Shown here piece after piece: positions 11,219 through 22,925 of a stretch of 64,000 nt of DNA. The first letter of the stretch is position 1. Each line of letters starts with the position of its first letter. The notes beneath the pieces were generated by a model. That model saw only the letters and a program-made list of their open reading frames with translations, did not search any database and had not been told where the DNA came from. Position numbers and translations under genes: made by a program. The DNA comes from Pyricularia pennisetigena (lineage: Eukaryota > Ascomycota > Sordariomycetes > Magnaporthales > Pyriculariaceae): assembly GCF_004337985.1 (NCBI RefSeq), contig NC_043740.1, forward strand, positions 1,939,826 through 2,003,825, in the 5' to 3' direction.

Positions 11219-13431
11219 TCAAGTCCTGGGTCTCTTCCTGATGCTGCTGGCAGCGCTGTTTCCAACACCAACCCGGCCAACGGGTGCGCTGACATCCCTT
11301 CGCTCGCCCAAGGGCGGCTGTTGCTTTTTGGGCGTGATTGCTCCCGCCATTGCGCTGCGCGCCCGTCCTCTGCGCTCCCTGATTTGTGCCAGCGCCTGCT
11401 CGCGGGTCATTGTCGGCGTCAGGGCCGGGTTATTAACATCAAACGATGGACCATCGGCGTCGCGGCCTCGCTTTCCGTTGCCGTTGGTCAGCGACGAGTT
11501 CGAGGACGACGATGAAGATGATCCGCTCGATGGTGTTCTCTGCAGGGCCATGATTCGCTTCGCCAGGCTGGGGTCGGTGGTTTCCTCGCGCAAAGGTACT
11601 TTCGTCGTCATGGTTGTGGACTGGACCGAATAATGCGTCAAGGATGAATGAGGCCGGACGCTTGATTCCCGCGTGGACAGAACCGGCGGGCTCAGGTCTC
11701 GTTGTTCTGGTTCTGTGGCCATGGCTTCAACCTCGACAACCGGTCTCGGTGATGGCGGGGCTGGGCTCGGTGATGTGCGTGTAGGTATGATGGTCTTGTC
11801 AAAGTCCTCAACCTCGGTTGGCGTATCAGTTCGGGTTTCCTCCGCAGGAGCCGAGTTCAAGTCAATTTTCATGAAAGATTTCTCGGTGACGTTTTGAACC
11901 GACTCCTCAAATATCACGCCAGGGATGGTAGGGACATGAAATGTCATCGGCGGCTCTGCTCGATGCGGCGCGTCCAGGAGAGAGAGAAGTGACGCCCTAG
12001 TCTCCGACAGCATGGCGAAGGCTGGCGGGTCAAGAGATGGCGTTCTTGCGTAAGCCTCGGGGCTCTTTTTGAGAGCAGCCGGAGTATCGGGAGTAACAGG
12101 CTCTGCCGTGGCCTCAACAACCTCCTCGGTCTCGGGGGCCGGAATCGACGGCGCCTCTAGCGCTTCCGCCTCCTCTTGCGACACGGTGCGGAAGACGCCC
12201 TCCTCCGGTACAAATATGGTGCTCCGCCTCGGTCCCGATCTTATCTTGAGATGCTCGATGCGGTTCTTCTTCGGGGGAGACGCAAGGGCGGGTTTAGCAG
12301 GGGACCTGTGCAAGAGTATGCTAGACCGAGGGCGTGACTTCATGCATGGGCACATGCGAAGCTGGCACTCGGCCTTGAGGTACTCTATATGGCCCTCTGC
12401 TCGATCAGCACGCTGCTTCTCCATTTGGAGTAGGAAGGAGAGCTCCTCCAGCTCGGCCTCGTTGGCTTCAGATGTTCGAACGTCCACCGGCGGTGGAGAA
12501 GATGACAACCGTTGCCTCTTCTTCTTGGGAGATGCAAATTCGTCCTCCTCGTCGCCCTCTGTTGGTTGCGACTTTGGGAGGGGCAGCCGGCCTTCTGCTG
12601 CAATTCGGGCGACGTCCTCCTCTGTTTTCGCCAGTGTCTTGAAAGCATCGCGTTCCTGCCTGATGACGTCGCACTCCTGTTCCAATATCTGGATGCGCCC
12701 CTGTGCCTCTTCGAATTTCTCTTGAACCTCAGCAATGCTGTATCGAGCGCTAAAGGCCTCTTGCTCTCGGGCCTCCCTTCTCTGGGATTCGTGGGCGAGG
12801 TTTTCCTCGGCCGTCTTGGCTGCAGCACGTGCAGACTTGAGCTCCTCTTGAAGTTTGACGATGACGCTTTGCAACTTGAAGGTTTCCTTGCGTGCACGAC
12901 GAATCTCTTTTTCCCATAGGGCCTGGGTATGCGCGTGTGTTTCTTTGGCACGGCCATAGTTTTCCTGTCAATGATGCGCCGGCGCATTAGTAGACTTTCG
13001 GTGTCGGTGGGACGAGTGGATTACTGTTTGTTGGGAGGGCATGTGCATACCATGACCGTCTCTAGTCTCTCCCCAACCCTTCTCTCTCGCTCCTTGCCTT
13101 CTTCTACCTGCTTGCGCAGCAGCTTCGCCTCATCGCGATACCTGCGCATCTCAGCCTCGGCCTCCTCGCGACCAAGCATGGCGCGCTTGAGTGCCGCATC
13201 GGCAGTCTTGCGTTCCAGCTGCTTGGAGTGTACGGCCAGGTTGTTGAACTGGTTGATCTTATCATGGACGGAGCTTTCGCGAGTGTGGCCACGGCCAGGT
13301 GTATTTGTCAATGACTGTTGAAATGGCGATGCTAGCGACTGCTCGCGCTGGTGATTAACACGATCTGCCGAGGCTGTTTGGAGGGGCGTGCCGGGTGAGG
13401 GCGACGGTGGGCAACCCGATGTCGGGTCCAT
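11219..13431 (-). CDS. Spindle pole body-associated protein, Cut12 family
   Basis: Two exons, 13431-13051 and 12964-11219, give 708 aa. The start MDPTSGCPPSPSPGTPLQ is the first ATG. Residues about 60-290 are an almost continuous charged coiled coil (KINQFNNLAVHSKQLERKTA, then ALWEKEIRRARKETFKLQS), matching the Cut12 domain of filamentous fungi. In fission yeast Cut12 sits at the spindle pole body and helps activate the mitotic regulators there. A basic patch SPKKKRQRLSSSP near residue 235 looks like a nuclear localisation signal, and several SP/TP sites could be CDK targets. The C-terminal 350 residues are Ser/Pro/Glu-rich and probably disordered. The intron has a GTATGC donor and keeps frame. 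The family call rests on the coiled-coil signature recalled from related proteins, not on a search. Confidence 0.75.
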
Positions 13432-16400
13432 GATTGTTATTGCTGCAAGACTGTACTCATAGGGTGTGGAATGTTGTAAGCTGTGTGGGGATGCCTAATG
13501 CCGGATTTGCTTTGGTTGGTTTTGGTTGGTTTGACGTTCTCAAGTATCTGTCTGTTGGGTGATTATGAATATGTCTATTTTGTCCAGAGACCCTTGGTGT
13601 TGACTTGGTGACAAAAGACAGCACGATATAGCCCTGGCAGAAGATAAGTAAAGGTAGAATGGAGTATGACCCGCGAATACGATCAGTGTAAGGAAGTGGC
13701 GCGGCAGTATGGCCTGGTATCTTTTTTGTTTTTTGTTTTTTGTCTCTGGAGGGGGCAAGGGCCAATCACGAACAATCTTGATTTCCATGTTTGCCAAATA
13801 GTTCAATGTTTACTGCGGAGCTCCACTCCAAGCAACCCCGTCGCCGTAGAGACAGCGACCTGTTTGGATGTGGGGTTCGTGTCACGTGCATACTGCATAG
13901 ACACTGGTCCACACACAGGCACTAATAGTGACTATGGTAATTTTGCACTCTTTAAGTTGCAGGAATAGATTGTGTCTGTGTGTCTTGTGTTGTCGCTCGA
14001 ACTCCGACTGCGCATTGTTCATACAATCTCTATGGTGTAGTTTTGGCAATATAAGTCTCTTCAGCTCTCCCCGAACAACCAGGCGTCATTCGCACCAGTC
14101 ATCCTATTACGACATACTGGTTCCACCCTTGGATATCCGGAAGAGAGGAGAAAAACAAATAGAGAAGCGAAATATATATAAAGACAGTATCAGATACAAG
14201 AAAAGTATGTTCATCAGTGATAACTGGTCAAAAATCACAAAGCGCCGGTACGGCAAAATCTTGAGAGTCACATCTGGCCTATTAATAGACTTGTAGACTT
14301 GAAGCTCCTGTGGGGTATTTCTCGAATCTGTTACATTGCATCCAATATGGCAACGGCTAATAGCATCAAGGTCTTGGTATATGTACTAATTTACACATAT
14401 ACCTACTTTTTGTATAGATAGCTAGGCCTGCTTGCATAGCTCATGCACTTGTGCATACCTTCGTTGGGAGCCAGGTCTTGCTTTGTCAGGCAACTGGCCG
14501 GCTCTGACTCGTGAAGCACCTCAAGGACTGTCGGCTCGCTTGCCCAGGTGATCCTCGGGAGTTTCAATGCCAAGATTTGATCGCTTGACAAGCGTCGATC
14601 GTAACCAGCGTCTGTCGGCCATGCGACTGGCTCGAGGTATTTTGGAGTTCAATGGCTTTTCAAGGCTGATATCTTGAGGACCATTCGAATCATGCGAGAC
14701 ATCCGTGTACCTTGCTTGAACGCTGACGTTGGAGGAGCCAGATTAGCGGGGACGGACCAAGCGCTATTCGAAAAGGACGACGAGCATTGTGCCAAACCAT
14801 ATCCGACAGCTTTCACTGAAGGGTACAACACATTTGCCGTCTCATGTGATGATATGGCCAACCGTTATTGATAGACGCCGGCAGAAGCAGCTAGCGTCCA
14901 GATCTGAATGCGCAGGCAGTTCATCCGCTGAGCTGTCACCACAGGCTGCCTCCAAGGGGCTGAGTGTGATCTACGCATATCTGCCCAAACAGAACACCGG
15001 ATGAGGCGGCCATTGACGACCAAACCGCCAATGTGGATGGAAACAAGGGCCATTGTGTTTCCAAGATCTTCCAGATATATCAGCCAATCCCAGTTGCTGA
15101 CCAACAAGAAACAGAAACATTTCCATTCAGCCCTTTTTTTTTTGTGACTGCCTACGGCACACAAAAGCCGGGGCCTAAAGATCCGGTCGGCAAGCGGGTG
15201 GGCTTTGTAGTGCTAGTGCATCGAGACAAGGAGTGCCGAACCCCTCGATCTTTTTTCTTTTTCTTTCTCAATGCTTTGTTTCTTACTTTTGTGTGCCCTT
15301 CCCGAGTCCCGATGTTCCTGATCTGCGGTCGTGTTTTCACTCCAAGTCAGTATAGTTCAATCAGAATGATATCGTTTGGATGCAGGCTTTGATTGGCATA
15401 AATTAACCATTAGTCGGAGGGCTCAAGTTGGTCTTGTCACAGTTCAGTCGTTCGCAGTCAGACAGAGGTAAATCTGGTGTTAGATGCATCGATGGCCCTT
15501 GGTCAATCAATAGAGCCGTGGATGCTACTGTGGCGATTAGAAAACGCGTTTTGGGGATAGCACGCGTTTGGCGTCTTGTAAGCACGACAGGCCGTTCGGG
15601 ACAGTTGGAGCTAAGTGAGACGTTGTCGAGCGTCAGCCTTGTTTCATCCTCATCGCATGATGCACATCCGTGCCCCATTTCCCTGCATGTCTGGGTCGCC
15701 TCAGGGTTGTCCTTACCCCTTGGGATCAAATTTTTTTTTCGCTAGCTTAATTGACTGTTACCAAGCCGAGGGGTATTGCCCCACCTTTTCATAGCTTCCA
15801 TCCTCTCAGAGGCGAAAGATTTTAAGGAGTAAAATAACCTTGGTGAAAGCAATCTAAACAACGTCTCGACCCCGGAATTTTCCAAGTCCCGGTTCCCAGC
15901 TTCAACTGGCACCAAGTCTTTGCCAGGACGGCGCTCTCAAGTCCCGAATCACAGCCTACGTACCCCAAATACAACCAGCCTGTGGCTCCGCCACGCCTTG
16001 TTCCTGGATAGTGCCGCTTGATTGGGCAGCTATCTGATGACGAAAACATTTTTCCTTGGTGTGATTCATGACGCTTGATGTACACATACTTCGTATGTGA
16101 TCTTTTTGAGGCTGCGGAATTTCGATCCCAACCAGATTTGACAGACAAACAAGCATGTATCCTGAATTTCGATTCCATCCCATGTCTTTACTCTGGTTCT
16201 CTATAGCCCGATGTCATATCACTCCCCTCAGTCTTTCTATGGAATGATTTCAGTGCAGTAGTGCTGAACCAACATTTTGCGTCTGCCTACATAGCTGACA
16301 ACACCATGTCAAAAGCCTCTAGCTCCTCCATAGCGCATTCCACTTGGTTGCGGATCTCTTGGGGATTTTGACCTACCTAGTTGACGTTGTATCACGAGAC

Positions 16401-17068
16401 TAGTATACGGCTGGTTGCTTCAAGCCCAACTTACATCACAACTATTTTCCTCTGGACAAACACCCACCTCTTTCTTGTTCTATGTTACTCGCCTAAGCAA
16501 CTTACTTGGATGCACTTCTTTCACGGCTAGGTTAGGATGGGATATCGGCACGGCAACCTCTGAGTGCCCTCTCCGCCCTCAATGGAGACGGTGGAGTAGA
16601 CAGGGCGGCGGTGACGGGTCAAAACACTCACACCCCTACGGATTAGCTTGATGTTTCAAGCATCCGTCTTCATACCCCTGCCCGACGTCCGACATGGGGG
16701 GCCTCTAATGGGGCTCTGTCTTCTAATTTGGCGACTCTTGGCGCAGCCCGCTTGGCTCTGCTCAAAGTTCCCTTATATTCATGCCATCTTCCCTTCTTGT
16801 TGAGTTGTTCGTGCTCTGATCTTCCTTCATAGTCTCCATCATCCAGAGATCCATCGTTTTTTCTTCGGCCCATCTTTGAAATTTTAATTTTTTTTTTTTT
16901 TCCCCTTCAAAGGCTAGTCCTTACTGTTTGAAGCGCAAGCCGCCGATTAACAGATTCCTTCTACTTTATCCTCTTGAAAACAACACGGTCTTTCGACGAA
17001 CCATCCACTATTTATTATTATTTTTTTCCAAAGGTGTCAACCGAAAAAAGTCAATTTTAAACTTCAAA
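13432..17068. other. 3.6-kb intergenic region between Cut12-like gene and cupredoxin gene
   Basis: Divergent promoters must lie here. Short open frames on both strands (for example 14692-14871 plus, 16670-16873 minus) show no recognisable family and no supporting splice structure. T-rich tracts precede the cupredoxin start (16885-16905 and 17016-17030), a common fungal core-promoter/leader feature. I saw no tRNA, transposon or terminal repeats. Confidence 0.5.
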
Positions 17069-17875
17069 ATGCAGTTCTCTACCGTTGCCCTTGCCGCTCT
17101 GGCAATGTTCACTAGTGTCGACGCCGAGACCGTCCACGCTGTTCGCGTTGGCCAGAATGGCACCATCTTCTCGCCCAACAAGATCACCGCTCGTACTGGC
17201 GACATGGTTCAGTTCATGTTCATGGGTGGCAACCACACCGTTACCCAGTCGACCTTCGACGACCCTTGCCAGCCCATCAGCAAGACCATGAAGAACGTGA
17301 CCGGAATTCACTCTGGCTTCGTTCCTTTCGCCGCCAGCGCCGCGATGGGTCAGGTCCCCGTCTACACCATCCGCGTCAACAACACCAACCCCATTTGGCT
17401 GTACTGCGCCACCGGCCCTCACTGCAAGAACGGCATGGTCATGGTCATTAACGAGCCGTAAGTATTATTTAAGGACTTGACCTTCGAACGCCGGGGATTC
17501 GTTTGCTGACTCACCTTCCGTTATTATAGTACCAACCCCCAGCGTTCTCTGGCCGAGTACAAGAAGGCTGCCTCCCAGATTACCGGTGCCGCTGGTGTTC
17601 CTGGCGGTGCTACCGGTGGACAGTCCGGCGCCACCCCCTCCAACAGCACTGGTGGAACCGGCGGTGGACGCACTGGCGGCACCGGCGGCACCGGCAGTGG
17701 TTCCGGTACTGGCAGCGGTTCCGGTTCTGGCAGCGGTGGCGCTACCCCCAGCCCTACCCCCAGCGGCTCTGCACCTAGCGCTTCTGGCAGCACCCCTCCC
17801 GTCCCTGCTGCCGGCTCCCTGGTCACCCCGAGCCTCAGCCTGCTTGCTGTCGCCGCCTTCTCTTATCTCTTGTAA
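17069..17875 (+). CDS. GPI-anchored extracellular cupredoxin (serine/glycine-rich)
   Basis: Two exons, 17069-17457 and 17530-17875, encode 244 aa. A signal peptide (residues 1-19, cleavage near VDA/ET) leads into a single cupredoxin domain (20-130). All four type-1 copper ligands appear to be present: H56 (GGNHTV), C113, H118 and M123 (YCATGPHCKNGM). C67 and C119 could form a disulphide. Residues 150-222 are a Gly/Ser/Thr/Pro-rich stalk, and the C terminus (SLVTPSLSLLAVAAFSYLL) is a GPI-attachment signal. The protein is therefore expected on the cell surface or wall, perhaps handling copper or redox chemistry. The ligand set suggests real copper binding; substrate and partner are unknown. The intron has a GTAAGT donor and TATAG acceptor. 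Confidence 0.9.
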
Positions 17876-19322
17876 GCGGATGGAACGCCTTTCTCGTTCT
17901 GGGGTGGTCAATAAATGCCGCGCCGCGGGCTCCAAGATGACGCGGAGCGTTTGGTGGGCCATACTAGGCCATAATTCTTTGGCGGAAAGGCTGTAGCGAT
18001 GAACAAAGCCGGTGCCCCGGTCGCTTTTGGACATATCAAAAGGATTTATTGACTTTGTGTGTCTGAGCCCTGGCTAATGGCGCTTTGTACATTTGGGCTT
18101 TGGCCTCCCTTTTTTTTTTTCCTCCACGCCCATACCCATACAAATCTTGCCTGCAGCGGTGTACGCATTTATTACTTTTAGTGACTAGCATTTTGAAGTT
18201 AACGATGGATTTTTGAACTCAATCTTGGCCTCGACTGATTTTTGCATCCATTCCTCGATCTACCGACGCCGCGGTTGTATCCATCTTTTTTTTTTTTTCC
18301 GCACTACAGTGTCAGTTATTCACTATTTGGAACATACTCTGATACAAACTCTAGAATCCCTCCCCAATGCTTCTGGCACATTTTGCCAATCACAATATGT
18401 ACCGTGTATAGCACTGCTTTTGCACCCTACAGTCATCAACAAAGACGCTCCCCTATCCAAGGCGCAGAGATAGGATGAAGCAAGAATTAAGGTTTAGCGT
18501 GGGCTGAACCTTTTTTTTTTTTTTTGTTGCTTTGTTAATCTCTAAAGTTTAATTTTAATGCTTTATTCTTATTATCTTTTATTATTATTATTTTTCCAAT
18601 TCAGCCTTTTCGTCCCCTTGCGCTCTGATACTGGGATCATTCCAGGGACAAGAGATGGATTCATGGTCAAGCAGCACAACATGTATATATGGACAGCAGC
18701 GAGCTGTGCTCAGGCGATCGATAAGATACTTAGGGCGCTTTTCTTTTATTCTTCTTTCTTTCCGTCCTCGTCTCATCCATGGTCAACATAGGCACCTTGA
18801 GACAAATGCACACTCGATATATATACTACTCTACTCAGCGTCGTGTTACAAAGAAAGCTGCTTTTGATGAGGATAGCAAGCTCTAGAAGGGTTTCTAGAC
18901 TATCAGATATCGGACGAAGAAGAAAATCACTGGTCTAAAATAAGGAACCCCCGGGTGAGGCTTACAAGGCAATGGAAGGACAAGAAAACTGTTCAAAATT
19001 TCATGTATGTTGCTCAACATATGTAGGTATCACATTTCCTGTCACGCGACTCAGCTGACAGCAACCTGTATTTACACATTGTACACGATCACGTCTGATC
19101 GTCTCGCACTGAAGCCCGACAGATTGCTGTTGTGGGCCATGATATCCATTTGATCTCACAACCGCACCACACCTATCTATAAAATCGCCCCGGCAACCCG
19201 TAGCGTGCTGATTCGATTCTTTCATGAAATAAAAAGAGACCGAGGCTGCTTTTTACACGCACAAGTAACAACAAAAAACGAACTTGCAGAAAATCACTTT
19301 TGGCCAACCGATCTCAACCATC
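17876..19322. other. Intergenic: cupredoxin 3' flank and upstream of micro-ORF
   Basis: About 1.45 kb with several T runs (18110-18120, 18288-18300, 18511-18525) and no supportable gene. The right end (19230-19322) is an A-rich leader-like stretch just before the micro-ORF at 19323. Confidence 0.5.
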
Positions 19323-19409
19323 ATGGGATGCTGTATGAGCACGAGCCATGAACCCTACATTCAGGAGTACGAGCCAGATGAGGAAGCTGGGATCGAGTCG
19401 GGCCGTTGA
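19323..19409 (+). CDS. Candidate 28-aa micro-protein with N-myristoylation/palmitoylation signature
   Basis: A 29-codon frame begins at a favourable context (A at -3, G at +4) and reads MGCCMSTSHEPYIQEYEPD followed by an acidic tail ending ESGR. Met-Gly with Ser at position 6 fits the N-myristoylation consensus, and Cys3/Cys4 are typical adjacent palmitoylation sites, so the peptide could be dually lipidated and membrane-attached with an acidic cytosolic tail. It is preceded by an A-rich leader and lies in a convergent gap, so it does not overlap any known gene. It could also be the first exon of a longer protein, although I found no good donor, or a chance frame. I do not recognise a family. 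Confidence 0.4.
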   Translation: MGCCMSTSHEPYIQEYEPDEEAGIESGR

Positions 19410-19804
19410 AGAAGAAAGAGCCCACGTCAAAGCGGTGATCATGACCAGAGTTCTGGTGGCAGACATTAACTGAAGATATCTGTTTGGATCTCAGTGTGGT
19501 GGACGGCTCACGGCAACGACAGGCTACCTCAGATGCGCTGTCAACATCATGAAAGGCAATGAGGATGCAGAGTATGATTGTCTTAGTCCCAAGAAAAAGC
19601 CGCAACAAAGAAATTGCACAGTACATAAAACAAGTAAATAATACAACATGACAGTAATCCTGTGCCTGTAAACCTACTACGTTTGGAACTTGAGCCTGCA
19701 AATTTACTGATTTATGCATTCCCTCGAGAAAGACTATGCTGCCAAATGAACTCTTTTATTTTTCGGTCGTCAAAGGATGCCAGAACCACAACCTACCAAT
19801 TAAA
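19410..19804. other. Short intergenic stretch
   Basis: Contains the 3' flank of the micro-ORF and of the minus-strand cytochrome b5-like gene. No gene seen. Confidence 0.5.
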
Positions 19805-20713
19805 CTATTGTCCACCCGCACCAGCGTCCGTCTTCTTCTTGTCCCCGGGTATTTTCCTCCTCGGCCTTGCTTCCTGCGCCTGCTTGCACAGCTTCCGCCT
19901 CGGCTCCTTCTCCAGCCAGTCGAGCCGCCTCTTGACGCGGCCGACGTTTCTGTACTTTTTGTGGTTGCGGAAGAACTGGACCCAGTGCTTGAGCGCGTCG
20001 TGCAGTTTCCTTTCCGCCTCCTCGCGCTCCTTCTTGCGCAGCTCCTCGAGCTCCTCGGGCGAGAAGTGCTTGTTGACCTCGGGGTCCTCGATCGGGAGGA
20101 ACATCTCCTCGACGCCGCGCATGTCGGCCGTGCGGTCTTCGGCGAAGCAGCCAGTCACGTAGGCGCGCGAGGCGTCGACACCAGCAAAGAATTGGTACGA
20201 GCCGCCGGGCCCGTAGGTGTGGCGGTTCGCCGAAACGTCGTAGATGGTGCCGTTGATAGCAATGTAGACCGGCTTGTTCTCGTCGGAGCCGTCGAAAGCT
20301 GCCAGTTCCTCGGGCGTGATCCATATCGGCTTTCTCTACAAGTATTGTAGCCACGGTACGGTTAGCCAGAAAACCCCTTCCAGGCGTGTACCTTGCGTGC
20401 AAGGTGACACGAGAGTGCTCTGGGCAGGAATCGGGCTTACAAATGGATTTGAGATCGAGTCCAAGTGCAGGTACTTCATGGGCACCTGATAACCGATTGA
20501 GTAGGTCTCGCCGCCAGTTGCCAAGTAGCTCAGACCGCAGTAGGCGATCACCAGACCGACGGCGAGCCGGAGGAGATCCCACCAGGGATAGTAGACATCT
20601 TCCTCGTCCTCAATCTCCTTCTTTGTACGGATCTTTGTGGTCGACGGATCAATCTTTGTCCACTTGGCCGCGGGTGCCGGCTTCCTCTGGCGGAGTTCTC
20701 CGTCGTCCGCCAT
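19805..20713 (-). CDS. Membrane-anchored cytochrome b5-like heme/steroid-binding (MAPR-type) protein
   Basis: Two exons, 20713-20441 and 20335-19805, give 267 aa. After a basic N terminus there is one membrane helix (about residues 46-65, LLRLAVGLVIAYCGLSYLA). A cytochrome b5-like domain of the MAPR type starts near residue 92 (WITPEELAAFDGSDENKPVY) and includes IYDVSANRHTYGPGGSY and FAGVDASRAYVTG. In this family heme is held by tyrosines rather than by the paired His of classical b5, and the Tyr in TYGPGG fits. Relatives include PGRMC1 and yeast Dap1, which support sterol synthesis P450s in the ER; that role is an inference. The C-terminal 75 residues are a charged Arg/Lys/Glu helix ending in a basic tail. 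Confidence 0.85.
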
Positions 20714-21534
20714 TGTTTTTTATTTGGTCCCCTCGCGAGTATGCACGATGCGCCTCGTCTGATCGACGTCCCGGGCGAGAGAAACGAAATTAACAAATTC
20801 GATAAGCTTATACGACCCTACAGAGAACACAGCTCAGATGGCGGGGTCAGAGACAAAAAGCAAAAGCTGCAGTTGGTCAGAGAGGGGGAAAACATCATAA
20901 GAAGAATGTTATCGTGGCCATCACGGAATGCCATGTTCCATCGACAGGTGTGGTTACGCACAGTATGAATTGGGGGGACCAACGAAAATAGCACTAAAGG
21001 GTTAGGGTTATTGCACAACAGGATCAACGAAATATCAGTTCTACAGTAGGGGGTTCACGGAAAGCAAGTCCGGCGGTTCAAATATAAAATCAACTAGACT
21101 AAATGCAAGCGCAGAAGAAGTCCATCAACTAATGTAGCGTTGATGATTCAGATTGCTTCTTGAGCGTTTTGATGTCAGGTCATTAGTACAAATTTGATGT
21201 AGAGAAGCGATCGTCCTTTGCCTCCTGTTCACATACACCTTGTGGGAGGTCCTCCACATGTCCGTAGACAGACCGACTCATTGTAATAGTTGTGTTCTCC
21301 AAATGGGAGTGAAAAGACGGCCAAAAGGTATTTAAAATTTGACATGGAATGGATGCAGATGGCCGTCAGAGCTGGCCCCATGTAAAGCGTATAGACAGTG
21401 TTCGAGGCTGGCGGCGTAGAGGGGCACGCTCTCCAAGGTCCTCCAGTCTCTGGGTACCTTCTGAACCTCAGAATATCTGTCTTTTTGACACAACGGACGT
21501 GAAGACTGTAGAATCGAGGCGGCCCAAGACCTTC
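20714..21534. other. Intergenic
   Basis: Upstream region of the cytochrome b5-like gene and 3' flank of the CENP-X gene, both on the minus strand. Nothing else could be supported. Confidence 0.55.
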
Positions 21535-22142
21535 TTAGAGGTCTAGCAAAAGTTGAGGGGCAACCTTTTCCAGGTCCTCAACCTGCGGCGGGCAGTACTT
21601 GTGTGTCAGTGAGCTAGCCGTTGCCTTCTTGCAGTTTCCAAGGCCAGAGAGTATAAATGATGCAGCTAGCAATGATATAAACGGAACAATAACAAGCTCA
21701 CCTCCAGAAACCTCCCATTTCTTTCTGCCGCCGTCCTTGCAATGGCTTCTTGAACAAATATGTCAAAGTACCTTGCCACGGCTGCGTTGGCTTCCTTGGA
21801 CACGCGCGTCGTGTCCCTGTCAAAAGCCTCATGCAGGAGCCTGCGGAGCAGCTCGGGCGGTATCCTCTTAGGCTGCTCGTCCTCGCCGTCCGACGCAAAC
21901 TCATCTACGTCCTGGTCCCTGTCCTTGTCTCGGGCCCCAACCATCTCGACATCCGACGAATTGTTTCCTCGTGTCGGCTCGTCATCCTCTGGCTCGTCCT
22001 CATCGACGGTCTTGCCCCCCGCCTTCCGCGCTGTAGATGCCTTCTTGGCCGCGGCGTCGCCGGCGCGGTTTTTTGTCCCGGCCTTGGACGGTGGCCGACC
22101 ACGAGGCTTGGAGCCTGTCGCTACAGACTGCTTGGGCGGCAT
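21535..22142 (-). CDS. MHF2: CENP-X/Mhf2 histone-fold protein with N-terminal AT-hook extension
   Basis: Two exons, 22142-21702 and 21582-21535, encode 162 aa. The histone-fold part is residues about 90-162: PPELLRRLLHEAFDRD, then VSKEANAAVARYFDIFVQEA, ending VEDLEKVAPQLLLDL, whose last 15 residues come from a 48-nt exon. CENP-X pairs with CENP-S (Mhf1) at kinetochores and with the FANCM/Mph1/Fml1 helicase in fork repair. Known human and yeast proteins are only about 80 aa. Here the first 90 residues add an AT-hook-like motif (SKPRGRPPSK, residues 11-20), Lys/Ala-rich stretches and an acidic Glu/Asp block. The start MPPKQS is the first ATG in frame. Confidence 0.85.
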
Positions 22143-22925
22143 GTGGCGGAGAGGGATTGTGTGGCGGCTAACAACAGTGGAACGAATGCGAATTATGCAA
22201 TGGCAGAAGTGCTTCAAACGCTTTGGCTGAGCTATTGACAACGATTGACCCAGTTTCAGGGATGCAAGTGATAACGACTAGGGAGGCGTTGGTTGATGTT
22301 TGCGTTGGGATTGGCATGTTTGTTTTGACCAAATGTCAAAGGCGCGTCTGCAAGAGATTTTGCCAACGTCTTTGGACCTCTGCTACGCTACCGAAACTGA
22401 GGCGATAGACAGCCAAGATACTCTGTTTGCTCCATTCACAACATTGAGAATTTATCCCAGACTACAGGAAATTAACTCATCGGTCGCTCTCACTGTTTTC
22501 AATCACTTGCATCAGAAGCCCCCATGAATTAACAATCATTGCATTTGACACCCATGATCTGAACTATCAAAGAAAAAGATCTATGAAGCCGCACACAACC
22601 CAAGAAAGCAGGTAGGAGAAGAAGTCGCAAAGTACAACAAGGGAAGTGCTCAAAATTTAATAAATTACAGCGGTCGATAGAAGTCGGCCGGGCACGGGGG
22701 AAATGCCAAACGCCCCGCTAACTTTTTACGCCGCGAAGCTCCCAGCTGTCATGGCAAGAGATTGCTTCTCAATCTCCGAGTCGGTGTCAGCACGCCACGG
22801 AACCTCCCACCTCACTTTCTCTCCACCACGTACCCCCTGCGTTGGCTCGGCCACGCTCACTATAGTGGACGTATTATTGAGCCAACATGCACCCCTCTCC
22901 ACAGCTTGACAAAAGGTCAAGGCAT
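22143..22925. other. Intergenic
   Basis: Upstream of CENP-X and downstream of the ADP/ATP carrier gene (both minus strand). No additional gene is supported. Confidence 0.55.

Noticed and set aside
14692..14871. 59-codon plus-strand frame
   Set aside because: Protein-like composition but no splice partners, family or promoter; not enough to call a gene.
16670..16873. 67-codon charged minus-strand frame upstream of the cupredoxin gene
   Set aside because: Lies in the probable promoter/leader of the cupredoxin gene, has no recognisable family and could be chance.
17465..18034. Long minus-strand frames opposite the cupredoxin stalk
   Set aside because: Low-complexity Gly/Ser/Pro codons produce stop-free complementary frames.
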